Below are positions 38,015 through 46,470 of a DNA stretch of 64,000 nucleotides, in pieces (the stretch's first letter is position 1; each line of letters opens with the position of its first letter). This stretch comes from Rikenellaceae bacterium (GTDB lineage: Bacteria; Bacteroidota; Bacteroidia; Bacteroidales; Rikenellaceae): contig SUZW01000002.1 in the NCBI GenBank assembly GCA_015059685.1, forward strand, positions 62,001 to 126,000, written 5' to 3'. Below the pieces are notes generated by a model. The model worked only from the letters and a program-made list of their open reading frames with translations. It was not told the origin of the DNA and did no database searches. The position numbers were made by a program, and so were the translations under genes.

Positions 38015-39608
38015 AGTTCAAATAAAATCTCTTTTTTGTGCAGTATGCTATAAAATAGAGCACACACAATATCGCAATATAGAGCGACAGGCGACCAATG
38101 TAGTCGCCATACTTGGCGTAGAAGGTGACCCTCTTGTTGAGGCGGATATCGTCGGTCAGCACACCTCGCTTGTCCCAGCCTAAACGCTCTCGATCCTCGC
38201 CCTGCATCGTGATAAAGCCCGATACACCTGTGTTGGCGCTGCGTGCGATATCTCGGCGCAGCTCTATAGCTCGCAGACGACAGAAGGCGAAGAGGAACTT
38301 GTGGCCGAGGGTGTTGCCCCACCAACCATCATTCGACACCACAAACAATGCCTCGGCACCATTACGCACAAACTCTGCCATATAGTTGCCGTAGATGCCC
38401 TCGTAGCATATTGCCGGAGCAACTTTTTTGTCGTTGTAGGTGAATGGCTCGGCTGTGGTGCCTATGCCGAGTTGCCCGAGTGTGCCTCCGAGGTCGATGG
38501 CGAACTTGTTACCCTCACGCAGCCACGCAGGAGTGCTTTCGACACCTATGACGAGTTTGCCCTTGTGGTGTATCTGCACCACCTCCGAGGTGTCGATACC
38601 GAGTGACGAGTTGAAGATATCGTAGTATTGTGCGCCACGCTTACGGGCCGTTTCGGAGCCTCGCAAGGTGCCATACGACAATACGGTCTCTCCGCCTGTT
38701 ACGACCATGGTATTTGGTCGCTCGGTGCGAAGGAAGTTGGATATTCGCTTCACAATAGGGGCTTTCTGCGGCTCTCGGTCATTTACACGCTCGGCCAGTG
38801 CCGTCTCGGGAAGCAGCGCAAACTCGGCCGAGTCGGGAACCTCGGCAAGGAGTGTCATTATATTCTCCTGCTGCCACTTGCGGTCGGAGTTGAACTTCTC
38901 GTAGCAAGGCACATTTGGCTGTATGACCGACACGGTGCACTTCTCGAGTGAGGTGTATCGCTCACTCTCGGTGTCGTAGCGGTAGTACAAAACCACCGAT
39001 ATGCCGATAGGTATAAGTATGGCTGCCGTAGCCCTTACCCACGCCCTCTTGCGCATGGTGAGCAGGGCATCGAATGCGAGGATATTGACCAAAAGCACCC
39101 ACAACGAGCCTCCGAAAGCACCCGTGTACTCGTACCATTGCACCGCCCAAGTGTCGCCCGCAAAACCATTGCCGAGCATCAGCCACGGAAACGAGATCAC
39201 GGGTGCCTGCAGGTAGATATACTCTGTAGCAAGCCACGCAGCGATAAATGTGGTGTAGGCAAGGGCCTTTGGTGCATGCTTTGAAACTATATGGTAGAGC
39301 ATAAATGCCACAAGACTCCACCAGGTCGATACGACTGTTGCGGTGATAGGCCCTGCAGGCGTAGCTAACCACACCCACCATATTGTTGAGGCGTTCCACA
39401 GCACAAAGGTCAGGGTTGCCCATCCGAGCATAGAGAGTGTGTCACGCCACGAAGAGCTATATTGTGCGCTGAGCAGAAGCAGAGGTATAAAGGCACCGAA
39501 GAGTGTAAAGCAACTCGAGCCCCACCAGCTGAGCGACAGCAACAGTGCCGAGGCGAGCGCCAGCACCGCTTTTGTCTTTTTCGAAAATTGTCGTTTGAAT
39601 TGTATCAT
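38013..39608 (-). CDS. lnt: Apolipoprotein N-acyltransferase
   Basis: MTLLAEVPDSAEFALLPETAL; VAPAICYEGIYG; VSNDGWWG; start set at MIQFKRQ. Confidence 0.9.
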   Translation of the reverse strand: MIQFKRQFSKKTKAVLALASALLLSLSWWGSSCFTLFGAFIPLLLLSAQYSSSWRDTLSMLGWATLTFVLWNASTIWWVWLATPAGPITATVVSTWWSLVAFMLYHIVSKHAPKALAYTTFIAAWLATEYIYLQAPVISFPWLMLGNGFAGDTWAVQWYEYTGAFGGSLWVLLVNILAFDALLTMRKRAWVRATAAILIPIGISVVLYYRYDTESERYTSLEKCTVSVIQPNVPCYEKFNSDRKWQQENIMTLLAEVPDSAEFALLPETALAERVNDREPQKAPIVKRISNFLRTERPNTMVVTGGETVLSYGTLRGSETARKRGAQYYDIFNSSLGIDTSEVVQIHHKGKLVIGVESTPAWLREGNKFAIDLGGTLGQLGIGTTAEPFTYNDKKVAPAICYEGIYGNYMAEFVRNGAEALFVVSNDGWWGNTLGHKFLFAFCRLRAIELRRDIARSANTGVSGFITMQGEDRERLGWDKRGVLTDDIRLNKRVTFYAKYGDYIGRLSLYIAILCVLYFIAYCTKKRFYLN

Positions 39609-39612
39609 TTTA

Positions 39613-39620
39613 CAAAGATA
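39613..39620 (-). promoter_or_regulatory. -7 box TATCTTTG, N4 before lnt ATG
   Basis: TATCTTTG-TAAA-ATG on minus strand. Confidence 0.65.
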
Positions 39621-39626
39621 CAAAAT

Positions 39627-39660
39627 AATTGACAATTGACAATTGACAATTGACAATTTT
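39627..39660. repeat. (GACAATT)n heptamer block
   Basis: AATTGACAATTGACAATTGACAATTGACAATTTT. Confidence 0.9.
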
Positions 39661-39664
39661 TTGG

Positions 39665-39790
39665 TGGTGGGGACTCTGGAGGGGGTTGGGGCGCAGGTTT
39701 ATTAGGGTCGTTAGGGGCGTTAGGGGCGTTAGGGGGGGGGCGCTTGGGGCTTTAGGTTGTCGGAACTCTGAAGGTAGTCGGGGCGCAGGT
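39665..39790. repeat. Intergenic mosaic incl. GGGGCGTTA 9-mers and G9 tract
   Basis: GGGTCGTTAGGGGCGTTAGGGGCGTTAGGGGGGGGG then GCGCTTGGGGCTTTAGGTTGTCGGAACTCTGAAGG. Confidence 0.85.
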
Positions 39791-39793
39791 GTA

Positions 39794-39955
39794 ATGGCAT
39801 TGAATGGCAGGCGTTCGCTAACGCTCACTGAATGGCAATCGCTCGTTACACTCGCTGAATGGCAGGCGTTTACGCTTTTTTTGTTGCAGCTTTCTGCGCT
39901 TTGCCATTAAGCAGTCGATAGACTGCGCTGCCATTAAGGGCGAAGCCCGTTTGCC
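39794..39955. repeat. Palindrome array with TGAATGGCAR / TTAATGGCA units
   Basis: Second copy of the first part at 54400-54505. Confidence 0.8.
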
Positions 39956-40133
39956 ATTCTATGCCATCTTTGTTGCGCTTTGGCAAGGGTCAGAGTCCCC
40001 ACCAACAAAAAATTTCTCGTCTTTAATCCCACTTCGTGGGCTTTTCCTCCTTCTTGCAAGGGATAGTCTGCAAGCAGCCTCTCCTCTTGCTTCGTGCGTC
40101 GGTTCGTCTTTCGTCTTTTTATTATCTTTTTAT

Positions 40134-40141
40134 TATCTTTG
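40134..40141 (+). promoter_or_regulatory. -7 box TATCTTTG
   Basis: Upstream of ATG 40162; preceded by TTCGTCTTTCGTC heptads. Confidence 0.55.
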
Positions 40142-40161
40142 CAACGAAAAGATTTCTAAAT

Positions 40162-41457
40162 ATGAAGAGAGTTATAATATTTGTAGTCGCCATATTGGTA
40201 TCTGTGGCTCCGCTGTGGGCGCAGCAGGCCTACCGCACCGAGTTCTCGGTATTCGACACCCGCGAAGATGCGTTGCGGGGCAACCACGCTAAAACCGAGC
40301 GACATATAAAATATGAGCCCAAGACCATTGAGGTTGTCGGCAAGGTCGAGGTTGTAGGGCAGAAATTCGAGATGCCTACGGCCTGGAGTGACTTCAATGT
40401 TTATCTCCATATCCAAAACACAATCAAGGCCTACGATGTTGTTGTGAACGAGCAGCTTGTGGCCTCGGTTGAGGATGCCTACACCCCTGCCGACTTCCAC
40501 ATTTCGCCATATCTGCGTCAGGGTGCAAACGAGATACTGCTCCTGCTGCGTCGCTCCGAGTCGTTGGAGCTCAACAGCGGTGCGCAGAGTGCGTTAGTCG
40601 AGCAGTTTCGGGGTTGCTACCTCTTTGCGCAGTATCGTCGCCACATCTACGACTACGATGCGCAGATAGTGCAGGTGGGCAAGACCCTGCAGCTCGAACT
40701 CGACATCATAGCCCGCAACGACTTCAACTTCGAGGAGATAGTGCAGGTGGGCTACGACATCTACTCGCCCGAGGGTAAGTTGGTAGATTACGCTGTGCGT
40801 GATATGGCTGTGGCGGGTCGCTCGGTGGATACGCTCCGCATCCGCACCTCGCTCGGTGAGGAGAGCCGTTTCCTCTGGAGCAACGGCAAACCGCACCTCT
40901 ATCGCCTCACGCTCTACACCAAGCGTGACGGCAAGCCTCGTGAGTACCACACATTCCGCATCGGTGCCGGCTCGACAACCTTTGCCGACGGCAAGATTTT
41001 GCGCAATGGCAAGGCCATAACCATTAAGTCGGAGCGTTACAACGCCCGCACGACATACGCCTCGGCCCTTGCCGAGATAAAGGCGTTGCGTGCCAAGGGT
41101 GTGAACACCCTCTGTCCCGATGCTCCGCAGCCTGCGTGGTTCTACGATATCTGCGATGGTCTGGGCATCTATGTCATCGAGCAGGCAAATATAAACCCTA
41201 TCCTCGAGAGCGACAACCGCAAGGTTGGTGGCACGCCATCGAATGACCCTGCTCTCGTGGGTGAATATCTTGCTCGTGTAAAGGCGATGTACTACCGCAC
41301 ACGCAACCACAGTTGCATCATCGCCTACTCGCTTGGAGGTACAAAGGCGGGCAATGGTTACAATATGTACAAGGCGTACGAGTGGCTCAAGTCGGTCGAG
41401 AAGCGTCGTGCCGTAATATGCCGGTCGGCAGAGGGGGAGTGGAATAGCGATTTGTAG
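40162..41457 (+). CDS. Secreted GH2-related protein, probably catalytically inactive
   Basis: Signal peptide, sandwich plus partial barrel; SLGGTKAGNG where GH2 enzymes have SLGNE.G.G. Confidence 0.6.
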   Translation: MKRVIIFVVAILVSVAPLWAQQAYRTEFSVFDTREDALRGNHAKTERHIKYEPKTIEVVGKVEVVGQKFEMPTAWSDFNVYLHIQNTIKAYDVVVNEQLVASVEDAYTPADFHISPYLRQGANEILLLLRRSESLELNSGAQSALVEQFRGCYLFAQYRRHIYDYDAQIVQVGKTLQLELDIIARNDFNFEEIVQVGYDIYSPEGKLVDYAVRDMAVAGRSVDTLRIRTSLGEESRFLWSNGKPHLYRLTLYTKRDGKPREYHTFRIGAGSTTFADGKILRNGKAITIKSERYNARTTYASALAEIKALRAKGVNTLCPDAPQPAWFYDICDGLGIYVIEQANINPILESDNRKVGGTPSNDPALVGEYLARVKAMYYRTRNHSCIIAYSLGGTKAGNGYNMYKAYEWLKSVEKRRAVICRSAEGEWNSDL

Positions 41458-41459
41458 GT

Positions 41460-41933
41460 ATGAATATCGAACTGCTTGTCGTAGGAAAGACCGACTCGAA
41501 GGAGGTCGATGCGTTGGTTGCACTATACTCGAAGCGACTTGCGCACTATGTCCGTTTCTCGATAACCTATCTGCCCGATTTGCGCAACACGAAAAACCTC
41601 TCCGAGGCGCAGCAGAAGAGCAGTGAGGGCGATATGATACTCGCCTCGTTGCAGCCGAGCGACTTTGTGGCGTTGCTCGACGAGGGCGGCAAGGAGTTCC
41701 GCAGTGTGGAGTTTGCCGAGTGGATAGAGAAGAGGATGGCGAGTGGTCTGCGCCGCCTGGTCTTCGTCATCGGAGGCCCCTACGGCTTCTCGGAGGCGGT
41801 ATATGGGCGTGCCGATGCGAAGTTGTCGCTCTCGAAGATGACCTTCTCGCACCAAATCGTTCGTGCCATCTTTGCCGAGCAACTCTATCGAGCCTTTACA
41901 ATTCTGCGCAACGAACCCTACCACCATGAGTAG
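41460..41933 (+). CDS. rlmH: 23S rRNA pseudouridine-1915 N3-methyltransferase
   Basis: FVIGGPYGFSEAVYGRA; LSLSKMTFSHQIVRAIFAEQLYRAFTI. Confidence 0.95.
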   Translation: MNIELLVVGKTDSKEVDALVALYSKRLAHYVRFSITYLPDLRNTKNLSEAQQKSSEGDMILASLQPSDFVALLDEGGKEFRSVEFAEWIEKRMASGLRRLVFVIGGPYGFSEAVYGRADAKLSLSKMTFSHQIVRAIFAEQLYRAFTILRNEPYHHE

Positions 41934-41952
41934 CTTTGAGTCTTTCTCAAAG
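41932..41952 (+). terminator. Hairpin at rlmH stop
   Basis: TAGCTTTGAG-TCTTT-CTCAAAGCTA. Confidence 0.55.
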
Positions 41953-41981
41953 CTAAATTGTCAATTCTCAATTAATTTTCT

Positions 41982-41989
41982 TATCTTTG
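41982..41989 (+). promoter_or_regulatory. -7 box TATCTTTG
   Basis: Upstream of GH127 ATG 42027. Confidence 0.55.
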
Positions 41990-42026
41990 TGGGTTAGAAC
42001 AAAGCAAACAATTTAACCGACACGAT

Positions 42027-44504
42027 ATGAAAAAACTTCACGCTTTTGTTATGGCGCTGCTCTTTATGCCGTTGGTGGCTGTGGGTGGAGCGAAAACCGC
42101 CTATTCGACAACCTCCGAGGTGCAGTCGTTGCACCAAGTACCATTCAATAAGGTTGCATTCAACGACAACTTCTGGTTGCCTCGTTTGAAGATTCAGAAG
42201 GAGGTGCTGGTGCCGTTCTCGTTGGAAAAGACCGCCTTCTCGGTGGAGAATTTTCGCCGTGTTGGAGCCTATTTGCGTGGCGAGAAGGTTACCGAGCGTT
42301 TCAAAGGTCGCTACTACTCCGCATCTGACCTCTTCAAAGTTATGGAGGGTGTTGCCTATCTGCTGATGTTGGAGAAAGACCCTGCGCTCGAAGCGAAGAT
42401 GGACGAGATAATTGATGTTATCGCTGCGGCACAGAAGTCCGATGGATACCTCTACGAGCACCATATCCTGCCCGAGCATCTGCGAAACCCTAATAATAAC
42501 GCTCCTGCAGGCGAGAAACCGTACTCCTACGTCATAGTATCGCACGAACTCTACAATATGGGTCATATGTATGAGGCTGCTATTGCCTACTATCAGGCAA
42601 CCGGCAAACGCAAGTGGCTCGACATCTCGGAGAAGAATGCCAGCCACATAAACAAGGTGTTTTTCGAGGGCGATCCTAACTATAACGAAGGCAAACCCGT
42701 TATGGAGGCTCCCGGACATCAGGAGATTGAGTTGGCGTTGGTGAAGATGTACCAAACAACAGGCAAAAAACTCTACCTCGATATGGCGCAGCGATTTGTG
42801 GATATAAGTGGTGCAGACCGCAACATCGCCAATAAGCGTCGAGTGCAGCATATCCCTGTGCGCGAATTTACCGAGGCGTTCGGTCACGCCGTACGTGCCA
42901 CATACCTCTTCTCGGGAATGGCGGACTTGGTGGCGGTGAATGGCGACAAGACACTGCTGCCAGCGCTCGATATAGTGTGGAACGATATCGTAAATAAGAA
43001 GATGCATATCACGGGCGGTTTGGGTGCTGTGCCGAGCATTGAGGGCTTTGGTCCTGCCTATATGTTGCCAAATCGAGATACCTATAACGAAACTTGCTCG
43101 GCAATCGGCAACCTCTTGTTCAATTACAGAATGTTTTTGATGTCGGCAGATGCAAAGTATGTCGATGTTGCCGAGGTGTCGCTCTACAACAATATCTTGG
43201 CAGGAGTCAATCTCGAAGGAAATAAATTCTTCTATGTCAATCCGTTGCAAGCGAATAAATACAAGGCTTTCAACCACGGTAACGCAGGCCGTTCGCCTTG
43301 GTTCGGCACGGCTTGTTGCCCTTCGAATTTGGCACGACTTATTCCGCAAATATCGGGTATGGTTTATTCCACAAACGGCAACAATATCTACTGCTCGTTC
43401 TATGTTGGAACAACGGCAGAGGTGGCGTTAAAGGGCGGTAAAGTGAAGTTGAAGCAGACTACCGACTATCCTTTCGATGGCAAGGTCTCGATTAAGGTGG
43501 AGCCAAACGACAAAAGCGAGAAATTCACCCTCTGGGTGCGTATTCCGTCGTGGCTGAACGATAAGTTTGTGCCAGGCGAACTCTACTCGTATGCCGACGG
43601 CAAGAGCGTGAAATACACTCTCTCGGTTAATGGCGAAAAAGTTGTTGCAGAGGCTGTCAAGGGTTTTGTGCCAATCTCTCGCAAGTGGCGTAAGGGTGAT
43701 GTTGTAGAGCTTGATTTGCCGATGTCGGTGCGCTACTCGAAGGCGATAGATAAGGTCAAAGAGGACCGCAATCGCATCTGTATTACCCGTGGACCTGTGG
43801 TATTCTGCGCCGAGGAGGTGGACAATCAGCACGATGTTATCACGGCGTTTGTTACCGATGCCAATATGGGTAAAGCGGAGGTAAAACAGTTCAATTCAGG
43901 CATAATGAAGGGTATTCCTTACATCGAGCAGCAGTGTAATTCGTTGGATAGCTCGCAATCGCAAATACTCAAAATGGTGCCATACTATGCGTGGAACAAT
44001 CGTGGCGACTATATGGCTATGAATGTCTGGTTTGCTCGCGATAAGGTTACTGCCGAGGCGGGTCGTCAGCGTGTGGCAAAAAATATCCATTCGGTAAAGA
44101 CCACTTTTTCGGGTAAGGGCGACACTGATTTTGCGATAATTGATGGCGAATATCCTAAATCGTCGCACGACAAGTCTATCTTGCGTTGGACCTCTTACGG
44201 TCGTCAAGGCAAGGAGCAGAAGGTGGAGATAAAGTTGAAAAAGGAGCAGCCGATAGAGAGCATTATGGTCTATTGGTACGAGGATAATAAGGGTGTAATG
44301 CGACCTGCAAGTTGGCGTGCCGAGTATCTGCATAATGGCAAGTGGCACGACTATAAGCCATATATCACCGACCATTTTGGGGTACTTATCGACCAATTCA
44401 ACATGGTGCATCCCGACAAGGATATCAAGGCGGAGGCGATACGACTTATCGTTACACCGCAGAGTGGTAAAGCGGTTGGAATCTTGGAGGCGATAGTGGA
44501 GTAG
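42027..44504 (+). CDS. GH127 (DUF1680) beta-L-arabinofuranosidase-like, secreted
   Basis: GHAVRATYLFSGMADL; ETCSAIGNLLFNYRM; CCPSNLARL. Confidence 0.9.
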   Translation: MKKLHAFVMALLFMPLVAVGGAKTAYSTTSEVQSLHQVPFNKVAFNDNFWLPRLKIQKEVLVPFSLEKTAFSVENFRRVGAYLRGEKVTERFKGRYYSASDLFKVMEGVAYLLMLEKDPALEAKMDEIIDVIAAAQKSDGYLYEHHILPEHLRNPNNNAPAGEKPYSYVIVSHELYNMGHMYEAAIAYYQATGKRKWLDISEKNASHINKVFFEGDPNYNEGKPVMEAPGHQEIELALVKMYQTTGKKLYLDMAQRFVDISGADRNIANKRRVQHIPVREFTEAFGHAVRATYLFSGMADLVAVNGDKTLLPALDIVWNDIVNKKMHITGGLGAVPSIEGFGPAYMLPNRDTYNETCSAIGNLLFNYRMFLMSADAKYVDVAEVSLYNNILAGVNLEGNKFFYVNPLQANKYKAFNHGNAGRSPWFGTACCPSNLARLIPQISGMVYSTNGNNIYCSFYVGTTAEVALKGGKVKLKQTTDYPFDGKVSIKVEPNDKSEKFTLWVRIPSWLNDKFVPGELYSYADGKSVKYTLSVNGEKVVAEAVKGFVPISRKWRKGDVVELDLPMSVRYSKAIDKVKEDRNRICITRGPVVFCAEEVDNQHDVITAFVTDANMGKAEVKQFNSGIMKGIPYIEQQCNSLDSSQSQILKMVPYYAWNNRGDYMAMNVWFARDKVTAEAGRQRVAKNIHSVKTTFSGKGDTDFAIIDGEYPKSSHDKSILRWTSYGRQGKEQKVEIKLKKEQPIESIMVYWYEDNKGVMRPASWRAEYLHNGKWHDYKPYITDHFGVLIDQFNMVHPDKDIKAEAIRLIVTPQSGKAVGILEAIVE

Positions 44505-44558
44505 AGAACTATTTTGGGAATTATTTGCTATGAAATAGCATTATCCCGAAAAAATCGT

Positions 44559-44566
44559 TACCTTTG
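44559..44566 (+). promoter_or_regulatory. -7 box TACCTTTG
   Basis: Upstream of asnS; followed by GGGTTAGAA as at GH127. Confidence 0.5.
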
Positions 44567-44620
44567 CGGGTTAGAAAGAACTAATGGTTAAAAGCAAAGA
44601 AAAATCAAAAAAATATAGAT

Positions 44621-46000
44621 ATGAGAATTGCACAACTACTCAAATCGACCAACTACGGTAGCGAGGTTATCGTGAAGGGTTGGGTACGCACCAAGCGAGG
44701 TAACAAGAATGTCGCATTTTTGGCACTCAACGACGGCTCGTGTGTGGCTAATATTCAGATTGTTGCCGACCTCTCGAAAATCTCGGAGGAGGAGCTGAAG
44801 CCAATCACCACGGGTGCGTGTGTGGCTGTTACGGGTACGCTCGTCGAGAGCCTTGGCGCAGGTCAGGGTGTCGAGGTGCAGGCAACATCTATCGAACTCT
44901 ATGGCGCTGCCGACCCTGCAACCTACCCGTTGCAGAAGAAGGGCCACTCGTTGGAGTTCCTTCGCGAAATTGCCTACCTTCGTCCTCGCACCAACACCTT
45001 TGGTGCTATCTTGCGTATCCGCCACGCCATGGCCTACGCTATCCACAAGTATTTCAATGACAAGGGTTTCTACTACCTCCACACCCCGCTTATCACCGCT
45101 TCGGACTGTGAGGGCGCAGGCGAGATGTTCCAGGTTACAACCCTCGATTTGAACAATATGCCTCGTACCGAGGAGGGGGCAATCGACTTCTCGCAGGACT
45201 TCTTCGGCAAGCCTTGCAGCCTCACCGTATCGGGACAGCTCGAGGGCGAGCTTGGAGCCTTGTCGATGGGTCAGATCTATACTTTTGGCCCTACCTTCCG
45301 TGCCGAGCACTCGAACACTCCACGCCACTTGGCGGAGTTCTGGATGATTGAGCCGGAGGTTGCATTCTTCGACCTCCAGGACAATATGGATATGGCCGAG
45401 GAGTTTTTGAAATACCTTATCCGCTACGCACTCGACAACTGCAAGGAGGATCTCGAATTTATGAACAAGATGTGGGACAACGAGTTGCTTGAGCGTCTCA
45501 ACTTCGTCTTGGAGAACGACTTTGTGCGCCTCGACTACACCGAGGGTATCGAGATTTTGAAGGCTTCGGGCAAGAAGTTCGAGTTCCCTTGCGAGTGGGG
45601 TAGTGACCTGCAGTCGGAGCACGAGCGTTACCTCGTAGAGGAGCACTTCAAGAAGCCTGTAATCCTCATCAACTACCCGAAGGATATCAAGGCCTTCTAT
45701 ATGAAGCAGAACGAGGATGGCAAGACCGTGCGTGCTATGGATGTCCTCTTCCCAAAAATCGGCGAGATTATAGGCGGTTCGGAGCGTGAGGCAGACTATG
45801 GCAAACTCTCTGCAAGAATTAAGGAGTTGAACATTCCTGAAAAGGATATGTGGTGGTACCTTGACACACGCCGTTGGGGCTCTGCGCCTCACTCGGGCTT
45901 CGGACTCGGTTTCGAGCGTTTGTTGCTCTTCGTTACGGGTATGAGCAATATTCGTGATGTGATACCGTTCCCTCGGACCTTGAAGAACGCAGAATTCTAG
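44621..46000 (+). CDS. asnS: Asparaginyl-tRNA synthetase
   Basis: [51 protein letters not shown]. Confidence 0.95.
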   Translation: MRIAQLLKSTNYGSEVIVKGWVRTKRGNKNVAFLALNDGSCVANIQIVADLSKISEEELKPITTGACVAVTGTLVESLGAGQGVEVQATSIELYGAADPATYPLQKKGHSLEFLREIAYLRPRTNTFGAILRIRHAMAYAIHKYFNDKGFYYLHTPLITASDCEGAGEMFQVTTLDLNNMPRTEEGAIDFSQDFFGKPCSLTVSGQLEGELGALSMGQIYTFGPTFRAEHSNTPRHLAEFWMIEPEVAFFDLQDNMDMAEEFLKYLIRYALDNCKEDLEFMNKMWDNELLERLNFVLENDFVRLDYTEGIEILKASGKKFEFPCEWGSDLQSEHERYLVEEHFKKPVILINYPKDIKAFYMKQNEDGKTVRAMDVLFPKIGEIIGGSEREADYGKLSARIKELNIPEKDMWWYLDTRRWGSAPHSGFGLGFERLLLFVTGMSNIRDVIPFPRTLKNAEF

Positions 46001-46125
46001 GAAAATTGTTCTGACGAGTTCTTTTTGCACAAGCCGTCGGACGCCAAAATGCTCACATAGGCTTACTATGCTGCGCTTTTGTCGCCTAACCTTGCACAAA
46101 AATAATCTCGTCATAAGCAATTTTC
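46001..46125 (+). repeat. Long-hairpin repeat copy H4
   Basis: GAAAATTG...GACGAG...CAAAA-TGCTCA-CATAG-GCTTA-CTATG-CTGCGC-TTTTG...CTCGTC...CAATTTTC. Confidence 0.85.
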
Positions 46126-46133
46126 GAGGTTGT

Positions 46134-46259
46134 GGAAATCGTTCTGATTAGTTTTTTTTGCACGAAACTGCGGATAGCGAGATGCTCACATACGCTTGAG
46201 TATGCTCCGCTCTCGCTACCTAGCTTCGCACAAAATTTCCTCACTCATAAGCAATTTTC
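46134..46259 (+). repeat. Long-hairpin repeat copy H5
   Basis: TAGCGAG-ATGCTCA-CATAC-GCTTGA-GTATG-CTCCGCT-CTCGCTA. Confidence 0.85.
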
Positions 46260-46297
46260 GGGGGAGGGGTGAAAATTACTCCGATTTTTGAGTTGCA

Positions 46298-46335
46298 GAA
46301 AATTGTTGTGATAATCTTGTCATAAGCAGTTTTCG
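46298..46335 (+). repeat. Core-less derivative of the long-hairpin repeat (H7)
   Basis: GAAAATTGTTGTGATAATCTTGTCATAAGCAGTTTTC joins family left and right ends. Confidence 0.5.
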
Positions 46336-46353
46336 AGATTAAAGGGTAAAATA

Positions 46354-46390
46354 AAAGCTAATGGCCAATGGCTAATGGCTAATAGCCAAA
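46354..46390. repeat. TTAGCCA repeat block
   Basis: AAAGCTAATGGCCAATGGCTAATGGCTAATAGCC. Confidence 0.85.
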
Positions 46391-46419
46391 ACAGAGTCTA
46401 TGGTCGCCATAGACTCTGT
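46391..46419. terminator. Perfect hairpin upstream of rpoN
   Basis: ACAGAGTCTATGG-TCG-CCATAGACTCTGT. Confidence 0.6.
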
Positions 46420-46470
46420 TCTTATAAATGAAGAATCGGTAAGGGGTTGCAGTTGAACTTTTTGACCGCT

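Noticed and set aside
39732-39740. G9 homopolymer as a phase-variation switch
   Set aside because: Intergenic, over 100 bp from the lnt promoter and over 400 bp from the GH2-like start; no evidence it controls a frame or promoter spacing.
44636-46120. Very long antisense ORFs (e.g. 494 aa opposite asnS, 534 aa opposite GH78, 433 aa opposite metY, 451 aa opposite GH127)
   Set aside because: They lie wholly opposite well-supported conserved genes; explained by codon bias (few stops antisense).
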